From positions 118,055-182,054 of the forward strand of contig DASPMY010000038.1 in the NCBI GenBank assembly GCA_035626815.1: a stretch of 64,000 bases of DNA, read 5' to 3'. The DNA is from Croceibacterium_A sp035626815. Its GTDB lineage: Bacteria; Pseudomonadota; Alphaproteobacteria; Sphingomonadales; Sphingomonadaceae. The notes below the pieces were generated by a model. It saw only the letters and a program-made list of their open reading frames with translations, did not search any database and was not told where the DNA came from. Positions 44,218 through 52,828 of this stretch are shown here, piece after piece (the stretch's first letter is position 1; every line of letters begins with the position of its first letter). The translations under genes and the position numbers were made by a program.

Positions 44218-44451
44218 ATGCCGAGCCCCTACCACCCGCCGGTCAAGCGCTCGGTCGAAATCGCCGGGCACAAGACCTCGATCAGCCTCGAGCCGCTGTT
44301 CTGGGAGCTGCTGAAGCGCGCCGCCGAGCGCGAGGGTCTGCCGCTCAACGCGCTGGTCGCGCGGATTGATGCCGAGCGCATCGCCGCCGAGCGGCCGCCG
44401 GGCCTGGCCGGGGCGATCCGGCTGTGGCTCGCCGCCTCGCCCGGTCAGTAG
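44218..44451 (+). CDS. Small ribbon-helix-helix domain protein
   Basis: 77 residues. The core RSVEIAGHKTSISLEPLFWELLKRAAEREGLPLNALVARI contains the ribbon-helix-helix pattern of the PF13467 type found in alphaproteobacteria. Such proteins usually bind DNA as dimers. It lies downstream of phaB on the same strand and could regulate it, but this is only proximity. It overlaps the convergent small gene by 7 bp. Confidence 0.75.
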   Translation: MPSPYHPPVKRSVEIAGHKTSISLEPLFWELLKRAAEREGLPLNALVARIDAERIAAERPPGLAGAIRLWLAASPGQ

Positions 44452-44687
44452 GTCGCCGGCGGATCGCTCGCCGGGAAGCTCTCGTCGCTCGCCTGGTCTT
44501 CGCGGGACCATTCGCGGCGCGGCTTGTCGGCCATCGCCTCGGGCCCGGCGTCGCGCACTTTGGCGACGTTCTCGCCCGGCTCCTGGCCGGTGGCGAAAGC
44601 GGGCGGGCTCTTGTCCTTCGATTTCTCGTAGTACTTGTAGCCGACCCAGCCGAGCGCCCCGAGCGCGGCCATCCTGAGCAATCCCAT
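44445..44687 (-). CDS. Small single-pass membrane protein
   Basis: 80 residues. The N-terminal MGLLRMAALGALGWVGYKYY is a membrane helix; the rest is acidic and hydrophilic, ending SFPASDPPATY. The start has GGAAGG seven bases upstream. The SDESFPASDPPA tail is a motif I recognise from small sphingomonad proteins, with no assigned function. Confidence 0.75.
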   Translation of the reverse strand: MGLLRMAALGALGWVGYKYYEKSKDKSPPAFATGQEPGENVAKVRDAGPEAMADKPRREWSREDQASDESFPASDPPATY

Positions 44688-44789
44688 GGCGCCACCTTCC
44701 TTTCCTTGGCGCAACGCACGGGCCCGGCGAAGGTTCATCGCCACGAGGCCGGTTGACCTCGCCGGGCCGCGCTTCGTATTGCAGGCGGG

Positions 44790-45665
44790 ATGAGCGCCCG
44801 GAAACCGATCCGCAAAGCGGTTTTTCCCGTCGCCGGGCTCGGCACCCGCTTCCTGCCGGCGACCAAGGCGATCCCCAAGGAGCTGCTGCCGATCGTCGAC
44901 CGGCCGCTGATCCAGTACGCCGTGGACGAGGCGCGCGAGGCGGGCATCGAGCAGATGATCTTCGTCACCGGCCGCGGCAAGACCGCGCTCGTCGAGCATT
45001 TCGACATGGCCTACGAGCTCGAGACCACGATGGGCGAGCGCGGCAGGGACCTGTCGATCCTCGACCCGACGCGGCTGCCTCCGGGGAACCTGATCACCGT
45101 GCGCCAGCAAGTGCCGCTCGGGCTCGGCCACGCGATCTGGTGCGCGCGCGCGATCGTCGGCGACGAGCCGTTCGCGATCCTGCTGCCCGACGAGCTGATG
45201 GTCGGCGCGCCCGGGTGCATGGCGCAGATGGTCGCGGCTTACGGCGAGGTCGGCGGCAACCTGATCTCGGTGCTCGAGGTCCCGCGCGAGGAGGTCTCGA
45301 GCTACGGCGTGATCGATCCCGGCGCGAGCGAGGGGCCGCTGACCGAAGTGCGCGGGCTGGTCGAGAAGCCGCCGGCCGCCGAGGCGCCGTCGAACAAGAT
45401 CATCTCGGGCCGCTACATCCTCCAGCCCGAAGTCATGCGCACGCTCGAAGGCCAGGAGAAGGGCGCCGGCGGCGAAATCCAGCTGACCGACGCGATGGCG
45501 CGGATGATCGGTCGGCAGCCGTTCCACGCGGTGACCTTCGCCGGGCGCCGCTACGATTGCGGCAGCAAGACCGGCTTCATCGAGGCGACGCTGGCGCTCG
45601 CGCTCGAGCGCGACGACATGGGCGCCGACGTGCGCCGCATCGCCGAGCGGCTGCTGGCCGGCTAG
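44790..45665 (+). CDS. galU: UTP-glucose-1-phosphate uridylyltransferase
   Basis: 291 residues. It forms UDP-glucose for polysaccharide and lipopolysaccharide synthesis. The nucleotidyltransferase motif is FPVAGLGTRFLPATKAIPKE near residue 11; PDELMV and IISGRYILQPEV are further signatures. It is followed by an EptA-like envelope enzyme on the same strand. Confidence 0.96.
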   Translation: MSARKPIRKAVFPVAGLGTRFLPATKAIPKELLPIVDRPLIQYAVDEAREAGIEQMIFVTGRGKTALVEHFDMAYELETTMGERGRDLSILDPTRLPPGNLITVRQQVPLGLGHAIWCARAIVGDEPFAILLPDELMVGAPGCMAQMVAAYGEVGGNLISVLEVPREEVSSYGVIDPGASEGPLTEVRGLVEKPPAAEAPSNKIISGRYILQPEVMRTLEGQEKGAGGEIQLTDAMARMIGRQPFHAVTFAGRRYDCGSKTGFIEATLALALERDDMGADVRRIAERLLAG

Positions 45666-45759
45666 CGCCGCTGCCGGCAAGGCCTTGTTAGGGCCTCGCC
45701 GCTAACCTGACCCGATCTGGTGCGCCGCCCCGCACCCCGCTGGACGACCGGCGGGGGGG

Positions 45760-47541
45760 ATGACAGCCACGCCGCAGCAAATGGGAAAGGGACCGGCCGT
45801 GCCCCCGACGACCGCCAACCTGCGAGGCTCCGTCGCGCTTCCCGCGACCACCGTGCTCAAGCTGCTGCTGCTGGCGTTCTATCTGGCGTGGGATTACCAG
45901 GCGATCGCCGGGCGCGTCGCCTCGCTCGGGGCATCGCCGGCGCTCGTCGCGTGGCTGGCGCTCTACACGCTGCTGGCGCTGGCGCTCGCCGCGGCGGCGT
46001 TCATTCCCGGCCATCTGCTGCGCTTCGCCTTCGCCGCGGTGCTCGCCGCCGGCTCGGTGATGCTGCACAGCTACGAGTGGGCGACCGGCTCGCCGCTGAC
46101 CTACAACGCCTTCGAGACGATGCTCGCCTCGCGCGGCGACGCCAGCGATGCGGCGAGCCAGCACGGCGACGTGCTGCTCCAGGCGCTCGGCGCGGCGGCG
46201 ATCCTGCTCGCAGCGATCGCGCTGCCGCCACGGCGACACGCGCTGCGCTTCGGGCTCGGCTGGCTCACGCCGGCGGGGGCCGTGCTGGCGCTCGCCGGCC
46301 TGCTCTACGTGCGCGGCGGCGAAGGCGCGCGCGCCCTGCCGGCGCCGTTCTCGCCGATCGCCCAGGCGGGCATCATGGGGGCGCTCTCGCTGACCGAGGA
46401 AGGCGGTCCTCGCCAGCCGGTGACGCTGGCGCCCGCCGCGCCGCTCGTCCCGGGCGACGTGGTGCTGGTGATCGACGAAAGCGTCGCCGCCAACTACCTC
46501 GACATCAATCACCGCGACGGCGTCCATTCGGGCCTGGCCGAACTGCGGCCAGGGCTGGAGATCGTCAACTACGGCGTCGCCGCCTCGGTGACCAACTGCA
46601 GCGCCGGGAGCAACCGCACGCTGCGCTTCGGCGGGACGCGCGAGACCTATCGGCATACCGCCCGGATGGCGCCGTCGATCTGGGCCTATGCCCGCAAGGC
46701 CGGCTACCGGACCGTCTATCTCGACGGGCAGCGGCGCAACGGCCGGCTGCAGAACCTGATGGACGAGGCCGAGCGGGCCGAGCTCGACGCGTTCGTCCAG
46801 CTCGGCGATCTCGCGGTGCCGCAGCGCGATCTCGAGCTGGCGGCGATGGTCGCCGACCGCCTGCACAACGGCGTCGCCGAGTTCATCCTCGTCAACAAGG
46901 TCGGGGCGCATTTCCCGGTGGCCGACAAGTTCCCCGAGGACGCCGCCGAGTTCGCCCCGTTGCCGGCGCGCGGCGAGACCAGCCGGATCATCGACATGGG
47001 CCCGGTGCACGGCAGCCATCGCGGCACCGCGGCCGAGTGGCGGCTGTACCGCAACGCCTACCGCAACACGCTGATCTGGAGCACCGGCGGGTTCTTCGAC
47101 CGCCTGCTGCCCCGCGCCGCGGGCTCGGGCGCGGTGATCCTCTACACCTCCGACCATGGGCAGGACCTCCACGAGCGCGCCAATCCCGGCAAGGGCACGC
47201 ACTGCGTCAACGACCCGCTGCCCGAGGAAGGCGCGGTGCCGCTGGTGGTGATCGACGCCGCCGGCGGCGCGACGCTCGACTGGCGCGGTTCGGCGGCGGC
47301 GCACTTCGACGCGACGAGCCACTTCCGCCTGTTCCCGACGCTGCTGCAGCTGATGGGCTACGCGCCGGAGGACACCGCGGCGATGTACGGTCCGACGCTG
47401 GTCGCCGCCGACAAGGACCCGATGACCTTCACCGCCAACTACTTCGCCGCGCTCGGGCGCGATCCCGGCTGGCGGCCGGTCGAGCATGCCAAGCTGGCGG
47501 CCCCGCCGCGCTCCGACTTCACCACCCTCGCCGCGCGCTGA
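45760..47541 (+). CDS. Membrane-anchored sulfatase-fold transferase (phosphoethanolamine-transferase-like)
   Basis: 593 residues. About five N-terminal helices (residues 30-184) and a periplasmic alkaline-phosphatase-fold domain. Metal ligands appear as VIDESVAANYL (Glu240), YTSDHGQDL (Asp465/His466) and GTHCVNDPLP (His481). The likely nucleophile is Thr278 in SVTNCSAGSN, in the position of the EptA threonine. EptA-type enzymes add phosphoethanolamine or similar groups to lipid A or glycans. The motif around the nucleophile differs from classical EptA, so the donor and acceptor are uncertain. Confidence 0.85.
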   Translation: MTATPQQMGKGPAVPPTTANLRGSVALPATTVLKLLLLAFYLAWDYQAIAGRVASLGASPALVAWLALYTLLALALAAAAFIPGHLLRFAFAAVLAAGSVMLHSYEWATGSPLTYNAFETMLASRGDASDAASQHGDVLLQALGAAAILLAAIALPPRRHALRFGLGWLTPAGAVLALAGLLYVRGGEGARALPAPFSPIAQAGIMGALSLTEEGGPRQPVTLAPAAPLVPGDVVLVIDESVAANYLDINHRDGVHSGLAELRPGLEIVNYGVAASVTNCSAGSNRTLRFGGTRETYRHTARMAPSIWAYARKAGYRTVYLDGQRRNGRLQNLMDEAERAELDAFVQLGDLAVPQRDLELAAMVADRLHNGVAEFILVNKVGAHFPVADKFPEDAAEFAPLPARGETSRIIDMGPVHGSHRGTAAEWRLYRNAYRNTLIWSTGGFFDRLLPRAAGSGAVILYTSDHGQDLHERANPGKGTHCVNDPLPEEGAVPLVVIDAAGGATLDWRGSAAAHFDATSHFRLFPTLLQLMGYAPEDTAAMYGPTLVAADKDPMTFTANYFAALGRDPGWRPVEHAKLAAPPRSDFTTLAAR

Positions 47542-47542
47542 G

Positions 47543-47806
47543 CTAGCGCAGCTGGCTGTCCTTGCTGCCGCGGCGGTTGATCCCGCTGAAGCGGCGCTGG
47601 CTGTCGCGGGCGGACTGGCAGGCGACGCATGTGCGCGCACCGGGCAGCGCCTGGCGCCGCGCCTCGGGGATCGGCTCGCCGCATTCGTCACAATGCGTCG
47701 CGCTTTCGCCGGCCGGCATGTTGGCGCGCGCCTGCAGCACCGCGTCCTTGACGGTGTCGTCGATCTGGTCCTGCACCGCGCCGTCGCGCGTCCATCCGCC
47801 TGCCAT
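47543..47806 (-). CDS. DksA/TraR-type C4 zinc-finger protein
   Basis: 87 residues. A C4 zinc finger CDECGEPIPEARRQALPG...CVACQ matches the DksA/TraR family, whose members bind RNA polymerase. The N-terminal coiled coil is much shorter than in DksA, as in the small TraR-like proteins. It is convergent with the EptA-like gene, one base apart. Confidence 0.88.
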   Translation of the reverse strand: MAGGWTRDGAVQDQIDDTVKDAVLQARANMPAGESATHCDECGEPIPEARRQALPGARTCVACQSARDSQRRFSGINRRGSKDSQLR

Positions 47807-47837
47807 GTCCGCTCCTTTCGACGCTAAACGCAGGAGA

Positions 47838-48620
47838 TCAGATGTCGTTGCGGATGGTGGCGAGCGCGCCGCCGTCGATCTCCCACTTGGCGCCGTTGAC
47901 GTAGCTCGCCTCGTCGCTGAGCAGGAAGCTGACGACGTCGCCGACCTCGCGCGGCTGGCCGACGCGGTTGAGCGTGGCGACCTGGCCGAGCTTATCCATC
48001 CCGGCCTGGACGTCGTCGAACATCTGCTCGAGCATGCCGACCAGCAGCGGGGTCTCGATCACGCCCGGCATCACGCAGTTCACGCGCACACCTTTCTGCG
48101 CCACCTCGCTCGCCGCGGTGCGGGTCAGGCCCACGGCCCCGTGCTTGGCGGCGTTGTAGGCGCATGCGCCCGCGAGCCCGCGCTCGGAGCCGATCGAGGC
48201 GGTGTTGACCACTGCGCCCTTGCCGGCCGCGACCATGTGCGGCAGCACAAAGCGAAGCCCGAGGAACATGCCGCGCAAGTTCACGTGCAGCACGCGGTCG
48301 AACATCGCGATGTCGTATTCGTGGGTCGGCGCGAGCTCGCCTTCGATCCCGGCGTTGTTGAAGAACCCGTCGATGCGGCCCCAGGCGTCCATCGCCGCGC
48401 GGGCATAGCGCTCGACTTGCGCTTCGTCGGCGCAATCGGCGTGATGGGCGATAACGTCGTAGCCGGCGTCGCGGAGCTGCGTGGTGCGCTCCTCGAGCCG
48501 GTCGGCGGCGATATCGATCAGCATGACCTTCGCGCCTTCGCGGGCGAGAATCTCGGCGGTCGCGAAGCCGATCGCGCCGGCGGCGCCGGTCACCACCATG
48601 GTCTTGCCTTCGTGGCGCAT
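47838..48620 (-). CDS. Short-chain dehydrogenase/reductase
   Basis: 260 residues. Cofactor motif TGAAGAIG, NNAG, Ser in NTASIGSERG and Tyr/Lys in AYNAAKHG. A second ATG three bases earlier (48623) is possible; the one chosen is the better spaced from GGGAGG. Last gene of the catabolic block 47.8-55 kb. The stop of the 70-residue protein overlaps the start region, and phytoene-desaturase-like flavoprotein and hydrolase genes precede it, so an alcohol intermediate is likely. Confidence 0.88.
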   Translation of the reverse strand: MRHEGKTMVVTGAAGAIGFATAEILAREGAKVMLIDIAADRLEERTTQLRDAGYDVIAHHADCADEAQVERYARAAMDAWGRIDGFFNNAGIEGELAPTHEYDIAMFDRVLHVNLRGMFLGLRFVLPHMVAAGKGAVVNTASIGSERGLAGACAYNAAKHGAVGLTRTAASEVAQKGVRVNCVMPGVIETPLLVGMLEQMFDDVQAGMDKLGQVATLNRVGQPREVGDVVSFLLSDEASYVNGAKWEIDGGALATIRNDI

Positions 48621-48832
48621 CATTTGCCTCCCTTGCGAAACGGCAGCGTGAGCAGGAACCACATGAGCTTCGGCGTCAGCAGCTTGCGGAACGCGCGCGC
48701 TTCCTCGGGCGTCAGCGTGGCGGCCATCGGCATCGTGCCGAACACCTTGCCCTTGAGCACCAGGTTGTCGCCCTGGCGCTCCACTTTGGTGACCTGCATC
48801 AGCTCGGACTTGTCGGCGGCGTAGATCTTCAT
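48620..48832 (-). CDS. Small conserved-looking protein, function unknown
   Basis: 70 residues, no membrane helix except a hydrophobic patch near the end (MWFLLTLPF). A lysine-rich N-terminal half forms likely beta strands (LMQVTKVERQGDNLVLKGKV). Both ends overlap neighbouring genes by a few bases, which indicates a real, coupled gene in the cluster. I do not recognise the family. Confidence 0.72.
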   Translation of the reverse strand: MKIYAADKSELMQVTKVERQGDNLVLKGKVFGTMPMAATLTPEEARAFRKLLTPKLMWFLLTLPFRKGGK

Positions 48833-50385
48833 GGAACGGCGATCCGGTCGAACTCGATGCCGAGGTCCTCGGCCATGACCATCGCGGTCGCGCGGCCTGC
48901 TCCGAACACGCCGCCGCCCGGGTGCTGGAACGGGCCGACGAGGTAGAGCCGCTCGATGCCCGGCACGCGGTACTGGCCCAGCTCGGGCGTCGGGCGGTGC
49001 GCGCCGGACTGATAGGTCGTGGTGGCGATGCCGTGGAGGTCGCCGCGCAAGAAGCTGGGGCTGGTGCGCTCCATGTCGACCGGGCTGTCGCAGTGGTAGT
49101 CGAGGATGCTCATGTCCTCGACGTAGCGGCCCATCCGGGCGATGATCTGGTCGGCGAACTCGCGCTTGGCCTCGTCCCACGGGCGGCCGTCGGGGCGCTC
49201 GTAAGGCACGTAGTCCCACGCATGGAAGATCACCTTGCCTTCCGGCGCGCGGCTCGGATCATGCTGGGTCAGCTGGCCGACCCCCACCAGCGGTGTGGGC
49301 GACATCTGGCCGTAGCGCAGCTCGTCGAAGGCGCGGCGCAGGTCCTCGTATTCGGCGGGCATCAGCTCGTACATGACCGCCGACAAGTCGCCGGCCTTGA
49401 ACTTCAGCGGCGCGTCGAGCGCGGCGTGGACGGTGAAGCAGGCGGCGGGCGTGATGTGCGTGCGCAGCGCTTTCTTCGCCACCGTCGGCGACACCGCCGG
49501 CACCATCTCGGGGAGCAGGTGCGGGTGGATCGCGCCGATCACCCCGTCGCCGCACGACAGGCGCTCGCCATCGTCGAGCACCACGCCGGTGGCGCGGCTG
49601 CCGTCGGTGACCACCTCGCGCACCTGGGCGTTCGCGCGCACCGCGCCGCCATGATCCTCAATGCAGGCGATCAACGCGTTGGTCAGGCTGCCCGAGCCGC
49701 CGACCGGCACGCCGAAGCCGAACTTCTCGAGGAAGCCGAGGAACACGTAAGCGCCGATCCCGGTCGCCTTCTCGTCGGGGCTGACCAGGTTCTCGCCGGC
49801 GACCCGGCCGAAGTGCGCCTTGACCTTGTCGTGCTCGAACAGCTCTTCCATCAGGTCGAAGGTGCTCATGCCCATCGTGCGCATGATCTCGCGGCCTTCG
49901 GCGCTCTGGTCCATCATCGCGGTCTGCGCGCCGACCGGCATCGGCGGCGAGTAGAGCCCGGCCTGGATCATCGGCAGCCATTCGGCCGCCTGGCGCGACA
50001 GCTCGAGGAATGTATCCGCGTCCCTGGCGCTGAACTTGCGGATCGCCTCGGCGGATTTGGCCGGATCGCGGTAGAGCGGCAGGGTCGTTCCGTCCTCCCA
50101 TACGCTCATCATCGGCACTTCGGGGAACACGTACTTGAGGCCGTACTTGCGCTTGAGGCCGAGTTCGTCGTGCAAGAGCAGCGGATTGCCCTGGATGAAG
50201 ATATGGCTCATCGAATGCTGGTCGTGCTTGAACCCGGCCAGCGTCAGCTCGCGGGTGACGACGCCGCCGCCGAACCACTCGTTGCGCTCGAGCACGAGCA
50301 CCTTGCGGCCCGCCACCGCGAGATAGGCCGCGGCGACGAGGCCGTTGTGGCCGGATCCGATGACGATGATGTCGGCGTCAGCCAT
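48829..50385 (-). CDS. FAD-dependent oxidoreductase, phytoene-desaturase-like
   Basis: 518 residues. FAD motif IIVIGSGHNGLVAAAYLAVA is at the N-terminus; KVLVLERNEWFGGGVVTREL follows, and the C-terminal GPFQHPGGGVFGAGRATAMV is typical of the COG1233 phytoene dehydrogenase and retinol saturase group. Members desaturate or isomerise terpenoid, steroid and other polyene substrates. It lies between a small protein and repeat element family C. Not a carotenoid gene by context, since no crtB or crtE is near. Confidence 0.86.
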   Translation of the reverse strand: MADADIIVIGSGHNGLVAAAYLAVAGRKVLVLERNEWFGGGVVTRELTLAGFKHDQHSMSHIFIQGNPLLLHDELGLKRKYGLKYVFPEVPMMSVWEDGTTLPLYRDPAKSAEAIRKFSARDADTFLELSRQAAEWLPMIQAGLYSPPMPVGAQTAMMDQSAEGREIMRTMGMSTFDLMEELFEHDKVKAHFGRVAGENLVSPDEKATGIGAYVFLGFLEKFGFGVPVGGSGSLTNALIACIEDHGGAVRANAQVREVVTDGSRATGVVLDDGERLSCGDGVIGAIHPHLLPEMVPAVSPTVAKKALRTHITPAACFTVHAALDAPLKFKAGDLSAVMYELMPAEYEDLRRAFDELRYGQMSPTPLVGVGQLTQHDPSRAPEGKVIFHAWDYVPYERPDGRPWDEAKREFADQIIARMGRYVEDMSILDYHCDSPVDMERTSPSFLRGDLHGIATTTYQSGAHRPTPELGQYRVPGIERLYLVGPFQHPGGGVFGAGRATAMVMAEDLGIEFDRIAVP

Positions 50386-50391
50386 CTAGTC

Positions 50392-50487
50392 CCCCTCCCC
50401 TTCAGGGGAGGGGTCAGGGGTGGGGGCTGTCAGCCCGTGCCAATCCCTTACAGGCCCCACCCCAACCCCTCCCCTGAAGGGGAGGGG
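50392..50487 (+). repeat. Family C composite repeat without gene
   Basis: Two inverted arms, each carrying the 22-bp palindrome CCCCTCCCC..GGGGAGGGG (50392-50413 and 50466-50487), enclose the same G-rich and C-rich flanks seen beside the DUF559 gene, separated by only a short spacer around CAGCCCGTGCCAATCCCT. It sits between two genes of the cluster. Confidence 0.9.
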
Positions 50488-50516
50488 CTTGTTCGCTCGT
50501 GTCGGCACGCGCTGCA

Positions 50517-51659
50517 TCATACCATCGCACTCAGCGCCAGATCGCTGAGCTTCTGGCAGCGCTCGATGTTGGCCGCCTGGGTCATCACCCCGGCGCTGCA
50601 CAGCGCGAAGCTGACGTCGCGCGCGGGGTCGACCCAGAACATCGTGCTGCCCGCGCCGTAGTTGCCGTGCGTCTCGGGGCTGGCAAGCGTGCCGAACAAG
50701 TGGTGGAACACGCCGCTCCCGCGCACCTGGAAGCCGATGCCCTGGTTGGCCGGCGGGACTTCCCAGCCGGCGTTCTCGGCCACGCGCTTGTAGAGCTGGT
50801 TGGGCATGTCGCCGGTGCGGACCTGCCGCGCCAGCGCGAGCGTCGCGGGCGAAAGGAGGCGCACGCCATCGAGCTCGCCGCCGCGGCGGAGCATCTCGGC
50901 AAAGCGGTAGAGGTCGCCGCTGGTCGAGGCGCAGCCGACGTGCGGGGCTTCGACCTCCGGATCCTCGAACAGCGCGTGATCGCCGGGGATGTTGCGGGAG
51001 AGATGCTGGATCGGCACCGTGCCGCGCATGTCGGGCTTGACGTGGCGCGGGGCGAGGTCCGGGCGCAGACCCATCGAGGTGCTGTCCATCTTGAGCGGGG
51101 CGAACAGGTCCTCGTGCAGCAGTGTCCGGTAATCGCGCCCTTTCGGGTCGGTGCGCACCAGCGCGGTGCCCATCAGCACGTGGTTGACCAGCGGCGAGTA
51201 GTCGCAGCGTGTGCCCGGCGGGACTTCGCCGTGGACGTGCTCGATCGAGGCCTCGAACAGCTCCTGCAGCCGGTCGAGGTACATCCCCGGCTTCGGCGTC
51301 CACACCCCGGGCATTCCCGCGGTGTGGGTCAGCAGGTGATAGAACGTCGCGTCCTCGCGCGGGGCGCCGGTGAACTCGGGCAGCACGTCGCGGACCTTGG
51401 TGGTGAGCGCGAAGCGGCCTTCCTCGATGGCCTTGAGGATCAGGACGTTGGTGAACGCCTTGGTGACCGAGAAGATCGAAAAGACGTTGTCGTAGCAGAG
51501 CGGCTTCTCGCCCGCGCTATCCTCGGCCCCGATCGCCTCGGCGAACACCACCTCGCCGCCGCGCCCGATCGTCAGCACCGCGCCGAAGTAATCGCCGCGC
51601 GCGATGTCGGCGAGGATGACCTCGCGCATCTTGTCCAGCCGTTCCTGCCAGACCGCCAT
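50517..51659 (-). CDS. Serine hydrolase, class C beta-lactamase fold (esterase-like)
   Basis: 380 residues. Nucleophile SxxK is Ser64-Val-Thr-Lys67 (SIFSVTKAF), with a tyrosine in RCDYSPLVNH. No signal peptide, so cytoplasmic. ATG 51659 is preceded by GGGGTGA, a good ribosome-binding site; GTG 51668 overlapping the SDR stop is possible. The fold includes esterases and lactonases rather than antibiotic resistance here. A second one is at 53820-55052. Confidence 0.88.
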   Translation of the reverse strand: MAVWQERLDKMREVILADIARGDYFGAVLTIGRGGEVVFAEAIGAEDSAGEKPLCYDNVFSIFSVTKAFTNVLILKAIEEGRFALTTKVRDVLPEFTGAPREDATFYHLLTHTAGMPGVWTPKPGMYLDRLQELFEASIEHVHGEVPPGTRCDYSPLVNHVLMGTALVRTDPKGRDYRTLLHEDLFAPLKMDSTSMGLRPDLAPRHVKPDMRGTVPIQHLSRNIPGDHALFEDPEVEAPHVGCASTSGDLYRFAEMLRRGGELDGVRLLSPATLALARQVRTGDMPNQLYKRVAENAGWEVPPANQGIGFQVRGSGVFHHLFGTLASPETHGNYGAGSTMFWVDPARDVSFALCSAGVMTQAANIERCQKLSDLALSAMV

Positions 51660-51664
51660 TGCCG

Positions 51665-52414
51665 TCACCCCGCCGCGATGATGCCGCCATCGACGGCGAG
51701 CATGGCGCCATTGATGAACGCGGCGTCGTCGGAAAGCAGGAATGCCACCGCCTTGGCGACGTCGTCGGACGTGCCGTTGCGGCGGAGCGGGATGTTCTTC
51801 GCGCGCTGTTCGTACTGCTCGGGCGTCACGAAGCCCTCAGTCGCCGGCGTCGGCACGCTGCCCGGCGCGATCGCGTTGACCCGGATGCCGCGCGGCCCGA
51901 GCTCACCGGCGAGCACTTTGGTCAACCCGGCGATACCCGCCTTGATCGTGGTATAGGCCCCGGTGTTCGGCCGCCCGCGATAGGCGACGGGAGACGAGTA
52001 ATTGAGGATGTTGCCCGGCGCCTCCTCGTCGCGGTGAGCGAGGTAGGCCTGCACCCCCCAGAACACCGACTTGAGCCCCGCCGACAGCATCCTGTCCAGC
52101 GTCTCCTCGGTCACCTTCTCGATGGGCTCGTAAACCAGCACCGAAGCGTTGTTGATGACGGCACGCAGTGGGCCTGCATCGCGCTTGAACGCCTCCGCGA
52201 CGTCGAAGAACGCCTGCCGCCGGCCAAGGTCGGCTTCATAGGCGAAGGCCTTGCCGCCAGCGCCGCCGATTGCCGCCGTGACGTCATGCGCGGTCTGGCC
52301 ATTGATGTCCGCGACGCCGACCACCGCGCCTTCGCTCGCGAGTTGCCTGGCAATGCCTTCGCCGAGCCCGCGCCCGGCGCCCGAGATCAGGATCGGCTGG
52401 CCGGCGAACCGCAC
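51665..52414 (-). CDS. Short-chain dehydrogenase/reductase
   Basis: 249 residues. Cofactor motif ISGAGRGLGEGIARQL, NNAS, catalytic Ser in LNYSSPVAYRG and Tyr/Lys in GAYTTIKAG. The C-terminal SDDAAFINGAMLAVDGG is typical of classical SDRs. It starts directly after the NTF2-like gene's stop and is followed by the serine hydrolase within a tight operon. Substrate unknown. Confidence 0.9.
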   Translation of the reverse strand: MRFAGQPILISGAGRGLGEGIARQLASEGAVVGVADINGQTAHDVTAAIGGAGGKAFAYEADLGRRQAFFDVAEAFKRDAGPLRAVINNASVLVYEPIEKVTEETLDRMLSAGLKSVFWGVQAYLAHRDEEAPGNILNYSSPVAYRGRPNTGAYTTIKAGIAGLTKVLAGELGPRGIRVNAIAPGSVPTPATEGFVTPEQYEQRAKNIPLRRNGTSDDVAKAVAFLLSDDAAFINGAMLAVDGGIIAAG

Positions 52415-52828
52415 TCAGTCCATCCCGAACAGCTTGGCCGTGTAATGGCTGTCCATGTACTCGCGCATCGCGTCGATCTTGCCGTTCGCGACCTCGAACA
52501 CCCAGCAGTAGTCGTTCTCGTAGACAAGGCCGTCGAGCGTCTTGCCGGTCGAGTAGGACTCGACGCAGACCATCGGCCCGGCGCTGAACATGTTCTGCAC
52601 GTGGACCTTCGGGTCGCCCGGCTCGAACATCCCCCGGACGGGCGCGAGGAACTTGTCGATGATGTCCATCCCGACGTGCTTGCCGGCGCCGGCGATGTCC
52701 TTGACCTTGGGCTCCCACACCGACTTCTCGTGATAGAATTCGCGCAAGGCTTCGAGCTCGCCCGAGCTGAGCACGTCGAAGAAATCGAGCACCAGCTGCT
52801 CGTTGGCGTTGGCGGCGGTGACGGTCAT
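52415..52828 (-). CDS. NTF2-like (SnoaL / limonene-epoxide-hydrolase-like) protein
   Basis: 137 residues of the cone-shaped NTF2 fold: helix LVLDFFDVLSSGELEALREF, strand region SVWEPKVKDIAGAG, and FEVANGKIDAMREYMDSHY. The class has ketosteroid isomerases, epoxide hydrolases, dehydratases and small subunits of oxygenases. It overlaps the second NTF2-like gene by 4 bp, and the pair could form a heteromer. Reaction unknown. Confidence 0.84.
   Translation of the reverse strand: MTVTAANANEQLVLDFFDVLSSGELEALREFYHEKSVWEPKVKDIAGAGKHVGMDIIDKFLAPVRGMFEPGDPKVHVQNMFSAGPMVCVESYSTGKTLDGLVYENDYCWVFEVANGKIDAMREYMDSHYTAKLFGMD

Noticed and set aside
48829..50385. Carotenoid biosynthesis gene (crtI)
   Set aside because: The protein is phytoene-desaturase-like, but no crtB, crtE or crtY is near and it sits in a catabolic run.
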